Shown here: positions 1 to 6,566 of the stretch, piece by piece
Layout: the number at the start of each line of letters is the position of its first letter
Numbering within the stretch: the stretch's first letter is position 1
Source: a bacterium
Lineage (GTDB): Bacteria; Bacillota_I; Bacilli_A; RF39; UBA660
Reading direction: 5' to 3'
NCBI GenBank assembly: GCA_029007685.1
Contig: JAQXIG010000168.1
Span: forward strand, 1 to 10,086
DNA: 10,086 bases
Program-made: the position numbers and the translations under genes
The notes under the pieces: model-generated
What the model saw: the letters and a program-made list of their open reading frames with translations, nothing else
Database searches by the model: none
What the model was told of the DNA's origin: nothing

Positions 1-280
1 CAACAAAGACAATCTAAAAAAAAATAAATTAGTCCCTCTGCAAGCACGTAACTACTTAGAATACCATAAGGAACTATCCCAAGAAGAAAAAAAAGAATTT
101 CTAGGTCAAGTAGGACTACTAACCGAAGAAGAAACCAAAGCCTTAATTTTTGAAGTACTAACTCCCATTGGATATAATATGATGGTAACCCCGAAAGAAA
201 TCGATTTTTTAATTGATAAGCTTGCTGACCTCATTGCTCAAAGTATAAATTGCGCTCTACATAAAAATTTCGACATTTAA
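1..280 (+). CDS. gpr: Germination protease Gpr, C-terminal fragment (5' end outside window)
   Basis: An open frame enters the window (first full codon at base 2) and ends at TAA 278-280, giving 92 residues. The end reads VTPKEIDFLIDKLADLIAQ, then SINCALH. This matches from memory the conserved C-terminus of GPR (VTPKEVD, then an amphipathic helix ending in NAALH). GPR is the aspartic-type protease that degrades small acid-soluble proteins (SASP) when endospores germinate; it is made as a zymogen in the forespore. The catalytic aspartates of the family lie upstream of this fragment and cannot be checked. The next gene is spoIIP, as in Bacillus, which supports the call. No terminator is visible in the 47 bases before spoIIP, so read-through is likely. 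The conservative C-terminal motif plus synteny makes the assignment quite firm despite the truncation. Confidence 0.85.
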   Translation, partial: NKDNLKKNKLVPLQARNYLEYHKELSQEEKKEFLGQVGLLTEEETKALIFEVLTPIGYNMMVTPKEIDFLIDKLADLIAQSINCALHKNFDI

Positions 281-293
281 CGCCTCTTCACTC

Positions 294-302
294 TGCTAGA
301 AT
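294..302 (+). promoter_or_regulatory. Possible extended -10 element before spoIIP
   Basis: TGCTAGAAT has the TGn-TANAAT form of an extended -10 and lies 25 bases before the spoIIP start. No -35 hexamer is found at 16-18 bp; a TCGACA at 270-275 is 21 bp away, which is too far. It could give spoIIP its own start site after gpr. In Bacillus spoIIP is made in the mother cell under SigE, and this site does not look like a SigE promoter, so the call is weak. Confidence 0.25.
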
Positions 303-327
303 AAAGAAAAAGAAAGTAGGGGAGAAG

Positions 328-1314
328 ATGGCAAGATTAAAAAAAAGAAAAAAGAAAAAATTCCCATATAAATTTTTTTTAATACTAGGAGCAGGCGTTT
401 TTTCTTTTTCTTATTTTCTAACTTCACAAGCCTTAAAACTAAACATTTCCAACGAAGAATTTTTGCGCTTATTATTATCTCAGAATAACCCACATATCGA
501 TAATCAAATCCCTAAAAAAAGCATCCTCAATAACTTTTTGTCTTTCATCAGTAGTGCTACACTAAAAAAACCAAGCAGTATTATCAAAAATAACTACACT
601 TTTAACAACTATTCTAATAACTCTAGTGATGAGCAAGAACCAACTTCTACTACTAGCGAATACATCTATGATCCATATCCTGAAAAAAAAACAAAAGAAC
701 CAATTGTTTATCTATATAATACCCATCAACTAGAAGAATATCAAAATGAAAATACCGCCTCCTACAACATAACTCCAAACGTTATGATGGCGAGCTATAT
801 CTTAAGAGAAAAATTAGAAGAAAAAGGAATTCCTACCATTGTCGAAGAAAATAATGTATCAGAAATTCGCAAAATAAATAATTGGAATTACGCTGCAAGC
901 TATAAAGTAACAAAATTATTAATGGAAGATGCCTATAGTAAAAATCCGACGCTCCAATATTTTATCGATGTTCATCGGGATTCTGTAAAGAAAAACATTT
1001 CGACAGTAACCATCAACGATAAAAATTATGCTCGAGTTTTATTTATCGTCGGCTTAGAAAATCCCAATTATCCAAAAAATTTAGAAATAACCACTGCCAT
1101 AAACGATTTAATAATAACATCGCACCCAAATTTAAGTAGAGGAATCTATAAAAAACAAGGATCCGGAGTAAATGGAGTTTACAATCAAGATTTTCATGAA
1201 AACACTATCTTAATTGAAATAGGTGCTCATGAAAATACCATTGACGAAGTATACAATACGATAGAAGTAGTTGCAGCTGCCCTAGAAAAATATATAGGAG
1301 GAAAAAATGAATAA
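328..1314 (+). CDS. spoIIP: Stage II sporulation protein P (SpoIIP), cell-wall amidase/endopeptidase
   Basis: SpoIIP is a membrane-anchored peptidoglycan hydrolase. With SpoIID and SpoIIM it drives engulfment of the forespore, cleaving stem peptides as amidase and endopeptidase. The 328-residue product begins with a very basic cytoplasmic tail (about residues 4-15) and a single membrane segment (about 16-37). A low-complexity Asn/Ser-rich linker follows to about 122, then the catalytic domain (about 125-325). Family hallmarks are visible: YNTHQLEEY (H133, E137), DVHRDS (H216), and IEIGAHENT (E297, H301, E302), consistent with zinc and catalytic positions. It is shorter than the roughly 400-residue Bacillus protein, mainly in the linker. 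The start at 328 is set by a strong RBS (AGGGGAG, 317-323). It follows gpr and overlaps the next gene by 8 nt, the classical order. Long A-runs at 338-360 encode the basic tail and are a place where sequencing error or slippage could occur. Confidence 0.93.
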   Translation: MARLKKRKKKKFPYKFFLILGAGVFSFSYFLTSQALKLNISNEEFLRLLLSQNNPHIDNQIPKKSILNNFLSFISSATLKKPSSIIKNNYTFNNYSNNSSDEQEPTSTTSEYIYDPYPEKKTKEPIVYLYNTHQLEEYQNENTASYNITPNVMMASYILREKLEEKGIPTIVEENNVSEIRKINNWNYAASYKVTKLLMEDAYSKNPTLQYFIDVHRDSVKKNISTVTINDKNYARVLFIVGLENPNYPKNLEITTAINDLIITSHPNLSRGIYKKQGSGVNGVYNQDFHENTILIEIGAHENTIDEVYNTIEVVAAALEKYIGGKNE

Positions 1315-1633
1315 AAACAACGTTGTAAGAATTATAGGATTAACCTTATTATTTTTGTATATTGGCTTATATTTCGCATCCAACGCTGGATACATCGATT
1401 ATCAAGCCAAAAATCAAATGGTACTAACCGAAGAACAAATCAAAAAATTTGAACAAGACGTCAAAGAAAACAAAGCAATTGATATTGAAAACTATATCAC
1501 AAATAAGGAAGAAATGTATGATAATAACATTTCTAGAATGTCCTTAAATATATCACGTACAATCAGCACAACATTTGAATCAGCACTAAACTTCGTCTTT
1601 GAAAAACTAGAAAAAGCAATGAATAGAAAGTAA
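1307..1633 (+). CDS. Small single-pass membrane protein, YqxA-like (DUF3679 position)
   Basis: This 108-residue protein has one hydrophobic segment (about residues 7-26, IIGLTLLFLYIGLYFASNAG). A charged, probably helical extracytoplasmic part follows, ending in a basic C-terminus. The start codon lies inside the end of spoIIP, with AGGAGG (1296-1301) as RBS, so translation is probably coupled. In Bacillus the gene between spoIIP and lepA is yqxA (DUF3679), a protein of nearly the same length and architecture whose function is unknown. The assignment rests on position, size and topology; I cannot show residue-level similarity. A role with SpoIIP at the sporulation septum is possible but is inference. 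Confidence 0.6.
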   Translation: MNKNNVVRIIGLTLLFLYIGLYFASNAGYIDYQAKNQMVLTEEQIKKFEQDVKENKAIDIENYITNKEEMYDNNISRMSLNISRTISTTFESALNFVFEKLEKAMNRK

Positions 1634-1713
1634 CCTTTCCAAACAAATCTTCAGTCCGTATATAGAAGACTATAAATCTCAGTGAAAAAGCACTATAATT
1701 ATAATTGTTTTTC

Positions 1714-1722
1714 TGCTATAAT
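1714..1722 (+). promoter_or_regulatory. Putative extended -10 promoter for lepA
   Basis: TGCTATAAT is a perfect extended -10 (TGn-TATAAT), 16 bases before the lepA ATG. No convincing -35 is present; the A/T-rich 1694-1700 region holds another TATAAT instead. If used, transcription would start near 1729, leaving a leader of only about 10 nt that begins at the weak ribosome site. It would separate lepA from the spore genes. Confidence 0.4.
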
Positions 1723-1728
1723 AATTAC

Positions 1729-1734
1729 GGTGAT
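1729..1734 (+). promoter_or_regulatory. Weak ribosome binding site that sets the lepA start
   Basis: GGTGAT ends 4 bases before the ATG at 1739. It supports that start rather than the in-frame GTG at 1682, which has no purine-rich site in front of it. Confidence 0.55.
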
Positions 1735-1738
1735 AAAA

Positions 1739-3538
1739 ATGAAACAAACTAACATTCGTAATTTTTCTATCATTGCCCATATTGATCATGGCAAAAGTAC
1801 CTTAGCAGATCGGTTGCTAGAAGAAACCGGGGCCTTAGAAAAAAGAGAACTAAAACAACAAACCTTAGATTCCATGGATATCGAAAGAGAACGAGGGATC
1901 ACCATAAAATTAAATGCTGTAGAGTTAAACTATCATAATGAAAATGAAAATTATCTGCTACATTTAATAGATACTCCTGGACATGTGGATTTTTCTTATG
2001 AAGTAAGTAGAAGTTTAGCGGCTTGTGAAGGAGCTTTATTAGTAGTTGATGCTGCTCAAGGAATGGAAGCACAAACATTAGCAAATTTGTATTTAGCTTT
2101 AGAACATGATTTAACGATTATTCCTGTTATCAATAAAATTGATTTACCAAACGCTAATATCGAAAAAGTAAAAAAAGAATTGATGGATACAGTTGGTTTT
2201 AACGAAGATGAATTTATTTTAACCAGTGCCAAAACTGGAGAAGGAATCAAAGAGTTACTGCATGCTATCGTCACTAGAATACCACATCCGAAAGGAGACA
2301 AAAACGGGAAATTACAAGCTTTAATTTTTGATAGTTTCTTCGATTCTTATCGTGGAGTAATTATCTCCTGTCGGATCGTAAATGGAACGCTACGCAAAAA
2401 AGATAAAATCTATCTAATGGAAACAAAAGCTAGTTATGAAGTAGTAGAACTCGGTATCACTACACCAAAAGAAGTAAAAAAAGAAGAACTAACAGTCGGA
2501 GATGTTGGCTATATCACGGCAGCGATTAAAGATATTTCTGATATCAAAGTAGGGGATACCATTACTCTTGAGAACGATAAAGCAACGTCTCCACTTCCTG
2601 GCTATCAAGCAATGAAACCAATGGTCTTCTGCGGTCTATATCCGATTGAGTCCAACAAATTTGAAGATCTAAGAGAAGCTTTAGAAAAATTAAAACTAAA
2701 CGACGCTTCTTTAATCTTTGAGCCAGAAACCTCAGAAGCCTTAGGGTTCGGCTTCCGCTGTGGTTTTTTAGGATTACTGCATATGGAAATCATCGAAGAA
2801 AGAATTGAACGAGAATTCGGAATTGAAATCATCGCAACTAGTCCTAGCGTAATTTATGAGGTAGAACTAACTGACCAATCAATTATCATGATCGATTCCC
2901 CAGCAAAAATGCCAGAACGTCAAAAAATCTCCAAAATTAAAGAACCCTACATCAAAACCAATATTTTTACTCCAAGTGACTACATAGGAGCTATTATGGA
3001 ATTATGCCAAAACAAACGAGGAAACTACATCAATATGGAATATCTAGATAGTACGAGAGTAAATATCCATTATGAATTACCATTATCTGAAATCGTTTAC
3101 GACTTTTTCGATAAATTAAAATCCTACACCAAAGGCTATGCTTCCTTCGATTATGAATTAATCGGTTACAAAGAAAGCAACTTAGTAAAAATGGATATTT
3201 TATTAAATGGAGATATTGTCGATGCTTTAAGTAGTATTGTTCATAAAGATCATGCTTACAATCGGGGTAAAAATGTTGTAGAAAATTTAAAAGAGCTAAT
3301 ACCTCGCCAAATGTTTGAAGTGCCAATTCAAGCATCGATTGGCAATCATGTCATCGCTAGAACCGATATTAAAGCCTTAAGAAAAAATGTCTTGGCAAAA
3401 TGTTATGGTGGAGACATTACAAGAAAGAGAAAACTATTAGAAAAACAAAAAGAAGGAAAAAAACGAATGAAGCAAATTGGTAGTGTAGAAGTACCACAAG
3501 AAGCTTTTTTAGCAGTATTAAAAATGGAAGAAAAATAA
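1739..3538 (+). CDS. lepA: Elongation factor 4 (LepA), ribosomal back-translocase GTPase
   Basis: LepA/EF4 is a translational GTPase related to EF-G that acts on the ribosome; back-translocation and a role in initiation or ribosome assembly have both been reported. From the ATG at 1739 the product has 599 residues, the normal family length. The G-domain motifs are all present: G1 AHIDHGKST (13-21), G2 RGITIK (52-57), G3 DTPGH (78-82), G4 NKID (132-135) and G5 SAKTGEGI (163-170). They are followed by the EF-G-like domains. The C-terminal LepA-specific region ends with GGDITRKRKLLEKQKEGKKR, the typical basic tail. The N-terminus MKQTNIRNFSIIAHIDHGK aligns with LepA starts. A 19-residue longer frame from GTG 1682 crosses the putative promoter and is less likely. 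It lies between the spore genes and hemW, as in Bacilli. Confidence 0.97.
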   Translation: MKQTNIRNFSIIAHIDHGKSTLADRLLEETGALEKRELKQQTLDSMDIERERGITIKLNAVELNYHNENENYLLHLIDTPGHVDFSYEVSRSLAACEGALLVVDAAQGMEAQTLANLYLALEHDLTIIPVINKIDLPNANIEKVKKELMDTVGFNEDEFILTSAKTGEGIKELLHAIVTRIPHPKGDKNGKLQALIFDSFFDSYRGVIISCRIVNGTLRKKDKIYLMETKASYEVVELGITTPKEVKKEELTVGDVGYITAAIKDISDIKVGDTITLENDKATSPLPGYQAMKPMVFCGLYPIESNKFEDLREALEKLKLNDASLIFEPETSEALGFGFRCGFLGLLHMEIIEERIEREFGIEIIATSPSVIYEVELTDQSIIMIDSPAKMPERQKISKIKEPYIKTNIFTPSDYIGAIMELCQNKRGNYINMEYLDSTRVNIHYELPLSEIVYDFFDKLKSYTKGYASFDYELIGYKESNLVKMDILLNGDIVDALSSIVHKDHAYNRGKNVVENLKELIPRQMFEVPIQASIGNHVIARTDIKALRKNVLAKCYGGDITRKRKLLEKQKEGKKRMKQIGSVEVPQEAFLAVLKMEEK

Positions 3539-3558
3539 AAAGAAAGTAGGAAAGAAAA

Positions 3559-3948
3559 ATGAGTGAAGAAATTAAACAAGTATATGATCAATTTGATCAA
3601 GCAATCATTGGCAACAAAACCTGGGCCGAATTAAAACCCAGTGAAGTAAATCTTTTGTTTAATCCAGAAACCAAACAAGAATTTTTAGCCAAAATCGAAG
3701 AGGCTAGAAAAAATTTAGTAGAACCGTTAGAAAGATCAGCAATCGCAACTGGGAGATTTCAATACATATATCAAAGCGAAGGTACAGAATTAAGTATTCG
3801 TGAGCAACTAGTTCAACTAGGAAATTTCTTTAGAATGAATGGCTATACTGATGCACAAATGAAAGAACTTTTGTATGAATCCTCTCCAGATGAATTTTCT
3901 TACCGCAACGATTTTGAGGAGATTACCCATCACCACTCCACAAAATAA
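3559..3948 (+). CDS. Hypothetical acidic protein between lepA and hemW
   Basis: I do not recognise this 129-residue protein. It has no membrane segment, signal peptide or cysteine. It looks soluble, acidic and mostly helical, with a His-rich end (THHHSTK). A central stretch (about residues 50-80) reads EEARKNLVEPLERSAIATGR, and a C-terminal part carries NGYTDAQMKELLYESSPDEF. The start follows a purine-rich RBS (AGGAAAG, 3548-3554). Its stop overlaps the hemW start in TAATG, so the two are translationally coupled. The gene is absent at this position in the Bacillus arrangement, where lepA is followed directly by hemW. Codon use looks like that of its neighbours, so there is no sign of recent transfer. 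A link with LepA or HemW is possible from the coupling but not demonstrated. Confidence 0.75.
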   Translation: MSEEIKQVYDQFDQAIIGNKTWAELKPSEVNLLFNPETKQEFLAKIEEARKNLVEPLERSAIATGRFQYIYQSEGTELSIREQLVQLGNFFRMNGYTDAQMKELLYESSPDEFSYRNDFEEITHHHSTK

Positions 3949-5039
3949 TGATTACGAGTATCTATATTCACATTCCTTTCTGTGAACACATCTGTAGTTA
4001 TTGTGATTTTTCCAAAGTGTTTTACCAAAAAGAATTAGTAGACAAATATTTAGAAAGTTTAAAAAACGAAATATCTCAAATTCCAAAAGATCATTGGTAT
4101 CAAACTATTTATATTGGGGGAGGAACCCCTTCTTCTTTAAATATGGATCAACTAACCAAACTTTTTTCATTACTAGCAGATATTAATTTAGCCAAAAATT
4201 ATGAATTTACAATAGAATGTAACATTGAAAATATCACCACTGAAAAACTCAAACTATTTAAAAAAAATCGTGTGAATCGCTTAAGTATAGGAGTAGAATC
4301 ATTTAACAATGCAAAATTGACCTTTTTAGAAAGAAATTATCACTATGATGACATCAAACCCAAAATAAAACTAGCAAAAAAACTAGGCTTTCAAAATATC
4401 AACATTGATCTAATGTATGCCTTGCCAGGAGAAACTCTAAATGATATGAAAGAGGAACTCAATCAATTCCTATCATTAAATATTAACCATGTATCCATTT
4501 ACTCCCTCATCATTGAAGATCATACCAAACTAGGTATTCAACAGTTAAAGCCGATCGATGAAGAACTAGATCGTCAAATGTATGACTTAATCAATCAAGA
4601 ATTAATCAAACATGGTTATATCCACTATGAAATCAGTAACTTTTGTCTGCCTGGATATCAATCCCAACACAATATCACATATTGGCGAAATCAGCCATAT
4701 TATGGTCTTGGTTTAGGTGCTAGTGGTTATATAGGAAAGATACGTTATACCAACACTAAAAGCATCAATCGTTATTTAGAAGGAAAATATCGTCACGAAG
4801 AGACATACATCAATTCTGTACAAGATAGAGAAAATGAAATTATGTTAGGATTTCGTACCATAGAAGGAATATCGAAAATAAAATTTAAAGAAAAATTTAA
4901 AAAAAATTTAGAAGAATTCTATAATATCGATTGGCTACTAAAAAAACAAATTTTAATCAGTGATCCAGAAAAGTATTATATTCACCCCAAGTATTGGTAC
5001 ATTTTAAATGAAATTTTAGTTAAGTTTATAGGAGAGTAG
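3948..5039 (+). CDS. hemW: HemW-type radical SAM protein (HemN-like, heme chaperone family)
   Basis: The 363-residue protein starts IYIHIPFCEHICSYCDF. The radical-SAM cluster cysteines are C12, C16 and C19 (CxxxCxxC), which bind the [4Fe-4S] cluster that cleaves S-adenosylmethionine. The residue pattern after C19 (DF rather than xC) is that of HemW, not the true coproporphyrinogen oxidase HemN. Further family marks are GGGTPS (57-62), the RLSIGVESF strand and HNITYWRNQPYYGLGLGASG near residue 240. The usual GRxH motif appears here as ERNY. HemW proteins bind heme and are thought to deliver it to respiratory enzymes. The C-terminal domain is slightly short against the roughly 380 residues of Bacillus. 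The gene sits two places after lepA, its usual neighbour, and overlaps the upstream gene by 1 nt. It is often mis-annotated as oxygen-independent coproporphyrinogen oxidase. Confidence 0.92.
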   Translation: MITSIYIHIPFCEHICSYCDFSKVFYQKELVDKYLESLKNEISQIPKDHWYQTIYIGGGTPSSLNMDQLTKLFSLLADINLAKNYEFTIECNIENITTEKLKLFKKNRVNRLSIGVESFNNAKLTFLERNYHYDDIKPKIKLAKKLGFQNINIDLMYALPGETLNDMKEELNQFLSLNINHVSIYSLIIEDHTKLGIQQLKPIDEELDRQMYDLINQELIKHGYIHYEISNFCLPGYQSQHNITYWRNQPYYGLGLGASGYIGKIRYTNTKSINRYLEGKYRHEETYINSVQDRENEIMLGFRTIEGISKIKFKEKFKKNLEEFYNIDWLLKKQILISDPEKYYIHPKYWYILNEILVKFIGE

Positions 5040-5043
5040 TAAC

Positions 5044-5631
5044 ATGAAAAAAATGGAAGTTTTTAAAAAAGAATATGAATATATTAAAAATATTGAATTA
5101 TTAGAAGATTATAAAAAATTAGTGGATAGTCTTCCAGATTACTTCTTTGAAATACCAGCATCCTCAACAGGTAAATATCACCCTAAATTTTCTTTAGGTG
5201 AAGGTGGATTAGTAAGACATACCAAAGTCGCCGTTCGTTGCGCATATGAATTATTAGAAAATCCTTGTATTGGAGATAAATACACCAAAAGAGAAAAAGA
5301 TTTGATGTTAATTGCCATGACGTTACATGATGGAATGAAATCAGGAAATCCAAAGGAAAAATATACAAGAGCAGATCATCCATTATTAATCTGTGAACAC
5401 ATACGTGCCCAACAAAACAGTATGATAAAATTAACGGAAGAAGATATCGAATTTATCTGTGATGTAATTGCTAGTCACATGGGTCCTTGGAATACTGACT
5501 ATTTAACGAAAGAAGAGATTTTACCTAAACCAAAAACCAAATATCAAAATTTTGTTCATATGTGTGATTATTTAGCTAGTCGTAAGTTTATTAATGTAGA
5601 ATTTGATAACAAAAATGATATTTGTGAATAA
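5044..5631 (+). CDS. HD-domain metal-dependent phosphohydrolase
   Basis: This 195-residue soluble protein has a recognisable HD fold. H59 lies in GGLVRHTKVAV, the HD pair H95-D96 in TLHDGMKSG, H112 in DHP, H119 in CEHI, H145 in SHMGPWN and D175 in HMCDYLAS. These are the expected metal ligands in order. HD proteins hydrolyse phosphate esters of nucleotides or nucleic acids; the substrate cannot be read from sequence. The spacing and the SHMGPW and CDYLAS motifs recall HD domains seen alone in phage and Firmicute proteins and at the end of YhaM-type nucleases, but no nucleic-acid-binding domain is present. The RBS AGGAGAG (5030-5036) overlaps the end of hemW, with a 4-nt gap, so it belongs to the lepA-hemW unit. 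In Bacillus this place is taken by hrcA. Confidence 0.85.
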   Translation: MKKMEVFKKEYEYIKNIELLEDYKKLVDSLPDYFFEIPASSTGKYHPKFSLGEGGLVRHTKVAVRCAYELLENPCIGDKYTKREKDLMLIAMTLHDGMKSGNPKEKYTRADHPLLICEHIRAQQNSMIKLTEEDIEFICDVIASHMGPWNTDYLTKEEILPKPKTKYQNFVHMCDYLASRKFINVEFDNKNDICE

Positions 5632-5653
5632 TCGAATAAATGTACGACTCTCA

Positions 5654-5682
5654 TTGACTAACCCTCAAAAACAAAGTATAAT
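5654..5682 (+). promoter_or_regulatory. Sigma-A-type promoter of the thymidylate-kinase-like gene
   Basis: TTGACT (5654-5659) and a perfect TATAAT (5677-5682) are separated by exactly 17 bp. The expected start is near 5689, just before the RBS AGAGGA (5691-5696) of the gene at 5705. It is one of the two best promoters in the window and shows that this gene is expressed independently of the hemW-HD unit. Confidence 0.85.
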
Positions 5683-5704
5683 ATAAATATAGAGGATTGA
5701 TATT

Positions 5705-6385
5705 ATGAAAGAAAAAGGAAAGTTAGTTGTAATTGAAGGAACCGACTGCTCTGGAAAAAATACACAAGCAGTATTATTAAGCAAAAAACTACAAGCTATG
5801 GGATATAAGGCCGTAAACCTATCATTTCCTATGTATGATAGCCCAACTGGTAAAATCATAGGTGGTTGTATTTTAGGAAGAAAAGACATAGGAGAGTGCT
5901 ATTTTGAAGAAGGAAGTAGCAACATCGATCCTAAAATATCAGGACTTTACTATGCTGCAGATAGAAAATATAATTTTGCCAAAATAGAAAACTATTTAAA
6001 TGAAGGATATTTTGTCATACTAGATCGCTATGTAAGTTCCAATATGGCTCATCAAGGAGCCAAAATAAAAAATGCAGAAGAACGTTTTCATTTCATTCGC
6101 TGGATAGATAAATTGGAATACTGGCTTTTAGAATTACCCAAGGCAGATTATACATTTTACTTACATGTTCCTTTTTCTATAACCAAAAAACTTATGAAAA
6201 ATCGTCAAGTTTTAGATGAGATTGAAAAAGATGATGAACATCTCATCCAAGCAGAAGAAACATATAAAGAATTAGCAGAACTATATCATTGGAACACTAT
6301 CCACTGCATGAATGTGGAAACAGAACAACTAAAAAACGTCGATGAGATCAACAATGAAATCATGAATCATTTATTAACCACTTAA
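5705..6385 (+). CDS. tmk: Thymidylate-kinase-like (d)NMP kinase
   Basis: The 226-residue product belongs to the P-loop thymidylate kinase superfamily, whose members phosphorylate dTMP (or a related nucleoside monophosphate) with ATP. The P-loop is IEGTDCSGKNTQ (10-21). The nucleotide-binding FPMYDSPTG lies at 41-49, followed by YYAADR (82-87) and the catalytic LDRY (106-109) with SSNMAHQGAKI after it. A LID-like basic stretch comes near R187. Length is typical. The usual Ser/Thr after the P-loop Lys is Asn (N19). Relatives in Firmicutes that I recall also vary here (Gln or Glu), so this is probably a divergent subfamily rather than a broken enzyme. A canonical Tmk may exist elsewhere in the genome, so the substrate is uncertain. 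It has its own promoter and terminator and is therefore monocistronic. It converges with the pilus ATPase gene. Confidence 0.82.
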   Translation: MKEKGKLVVIEGTDCSGKNTQAVLLSKKLQAMGYKAVNLSFPMYDSPTGKIIGGCILGRKDIGECYFEEGSSNIDPKISGLYYAADRKYNFAKIENYLNEGYFVILDRYVSSNMAHQGAKIKNAEERFHFIRWIDKLEYWLLELPKADYTFYLHVPFSITKKLMKNRQVLDEIEKDDEHLIQAEETYKELAELYHWNTIHCMNVETEQLKNVDEINNEIMNHLLTT

Positions 6386-6425
6386 AAAAACTAGATCATC
6401 AATGGAACAACCAACTTTTACAAAT

Positions 6426-6460
6426 AAGGGAAAACGGATAGTAAATCAGTTCCCTTTTTT
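6426..6460 (+). terminator. Rho-independent terminator after the thymidylate-kinase-like gene
   Basis: AAGGGAA (6426-6432) can pair with TTCCCTT (6450-6456) across a 17-nt loop. The last Ts of the stem run into TTTTTT (6455-6460). It lies 40 bases after the stop at 6385. The loop is large, and an alternative pairing GGG-AAC/GTTCCC with two bulged As is possible. Confidence 0.75.
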
Positions 6461-6470
6461 AGTGTTTCTA

Positions 6471-6497
6471 AATAAAAAAAACTAGAAAATTTCTAGT
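6471..6497 (-). terminator. Rho-independent terminator for the minus-strand pilus ATPase gene
   Basis: ACTAGA (6481-6486) and TCTAGT (6492-6497) form a 6-bp stem with a 5-nt loop. It could extend to 8 bp as a near-perfect palindrome. On the minus strand it is followed by seven Ts (As at 6474-6480). It lies about 70 bases beyond the end of the ATPase gene. The low-GC stem suggests moderate strength. Confidence 0.65.
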
Positions 6498-6566
6498 AAC
6501 TCTATATTAAAAATTAATTAATTCAAGAAATATTAACTTACAAAAAAAGAATACATATAAACATTC

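Noticed and set aside
260..268. CATAAAAAT resembling a SigE -10 before spoIIP
   Set aside because: It lies inside the end of gpr with no recognisable -35 partner; in AT-rich sequence such matches are common.
336..365. Poly-A tracts at the start of spoIIP as a frameshift or pseudogene sign
   Set aside because: The frame is intact through them, and a basic cytoplasmic tail before the membrane segment is sensible.
1648..1671. Possible hairpin between the yqxA-like gene and lepA
   Set aside because: TCTTC/GAAGA and AGTC/GACT pairings are short, mutually competing and have no T-run, so not a terminator.
1682..1738. GTG start adding 19 residues to LepA
   Set aside because: It has no RBS, crosses the putative -10, and the residues do not resemble any LepA N-terminus; ATG 1739 fits the family.
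3030..3335. Minus-strand open frame of 101 codons inside lepA
   Set aside because: It is fully contained in a clear LepA coding region and has no recognisable protein features.
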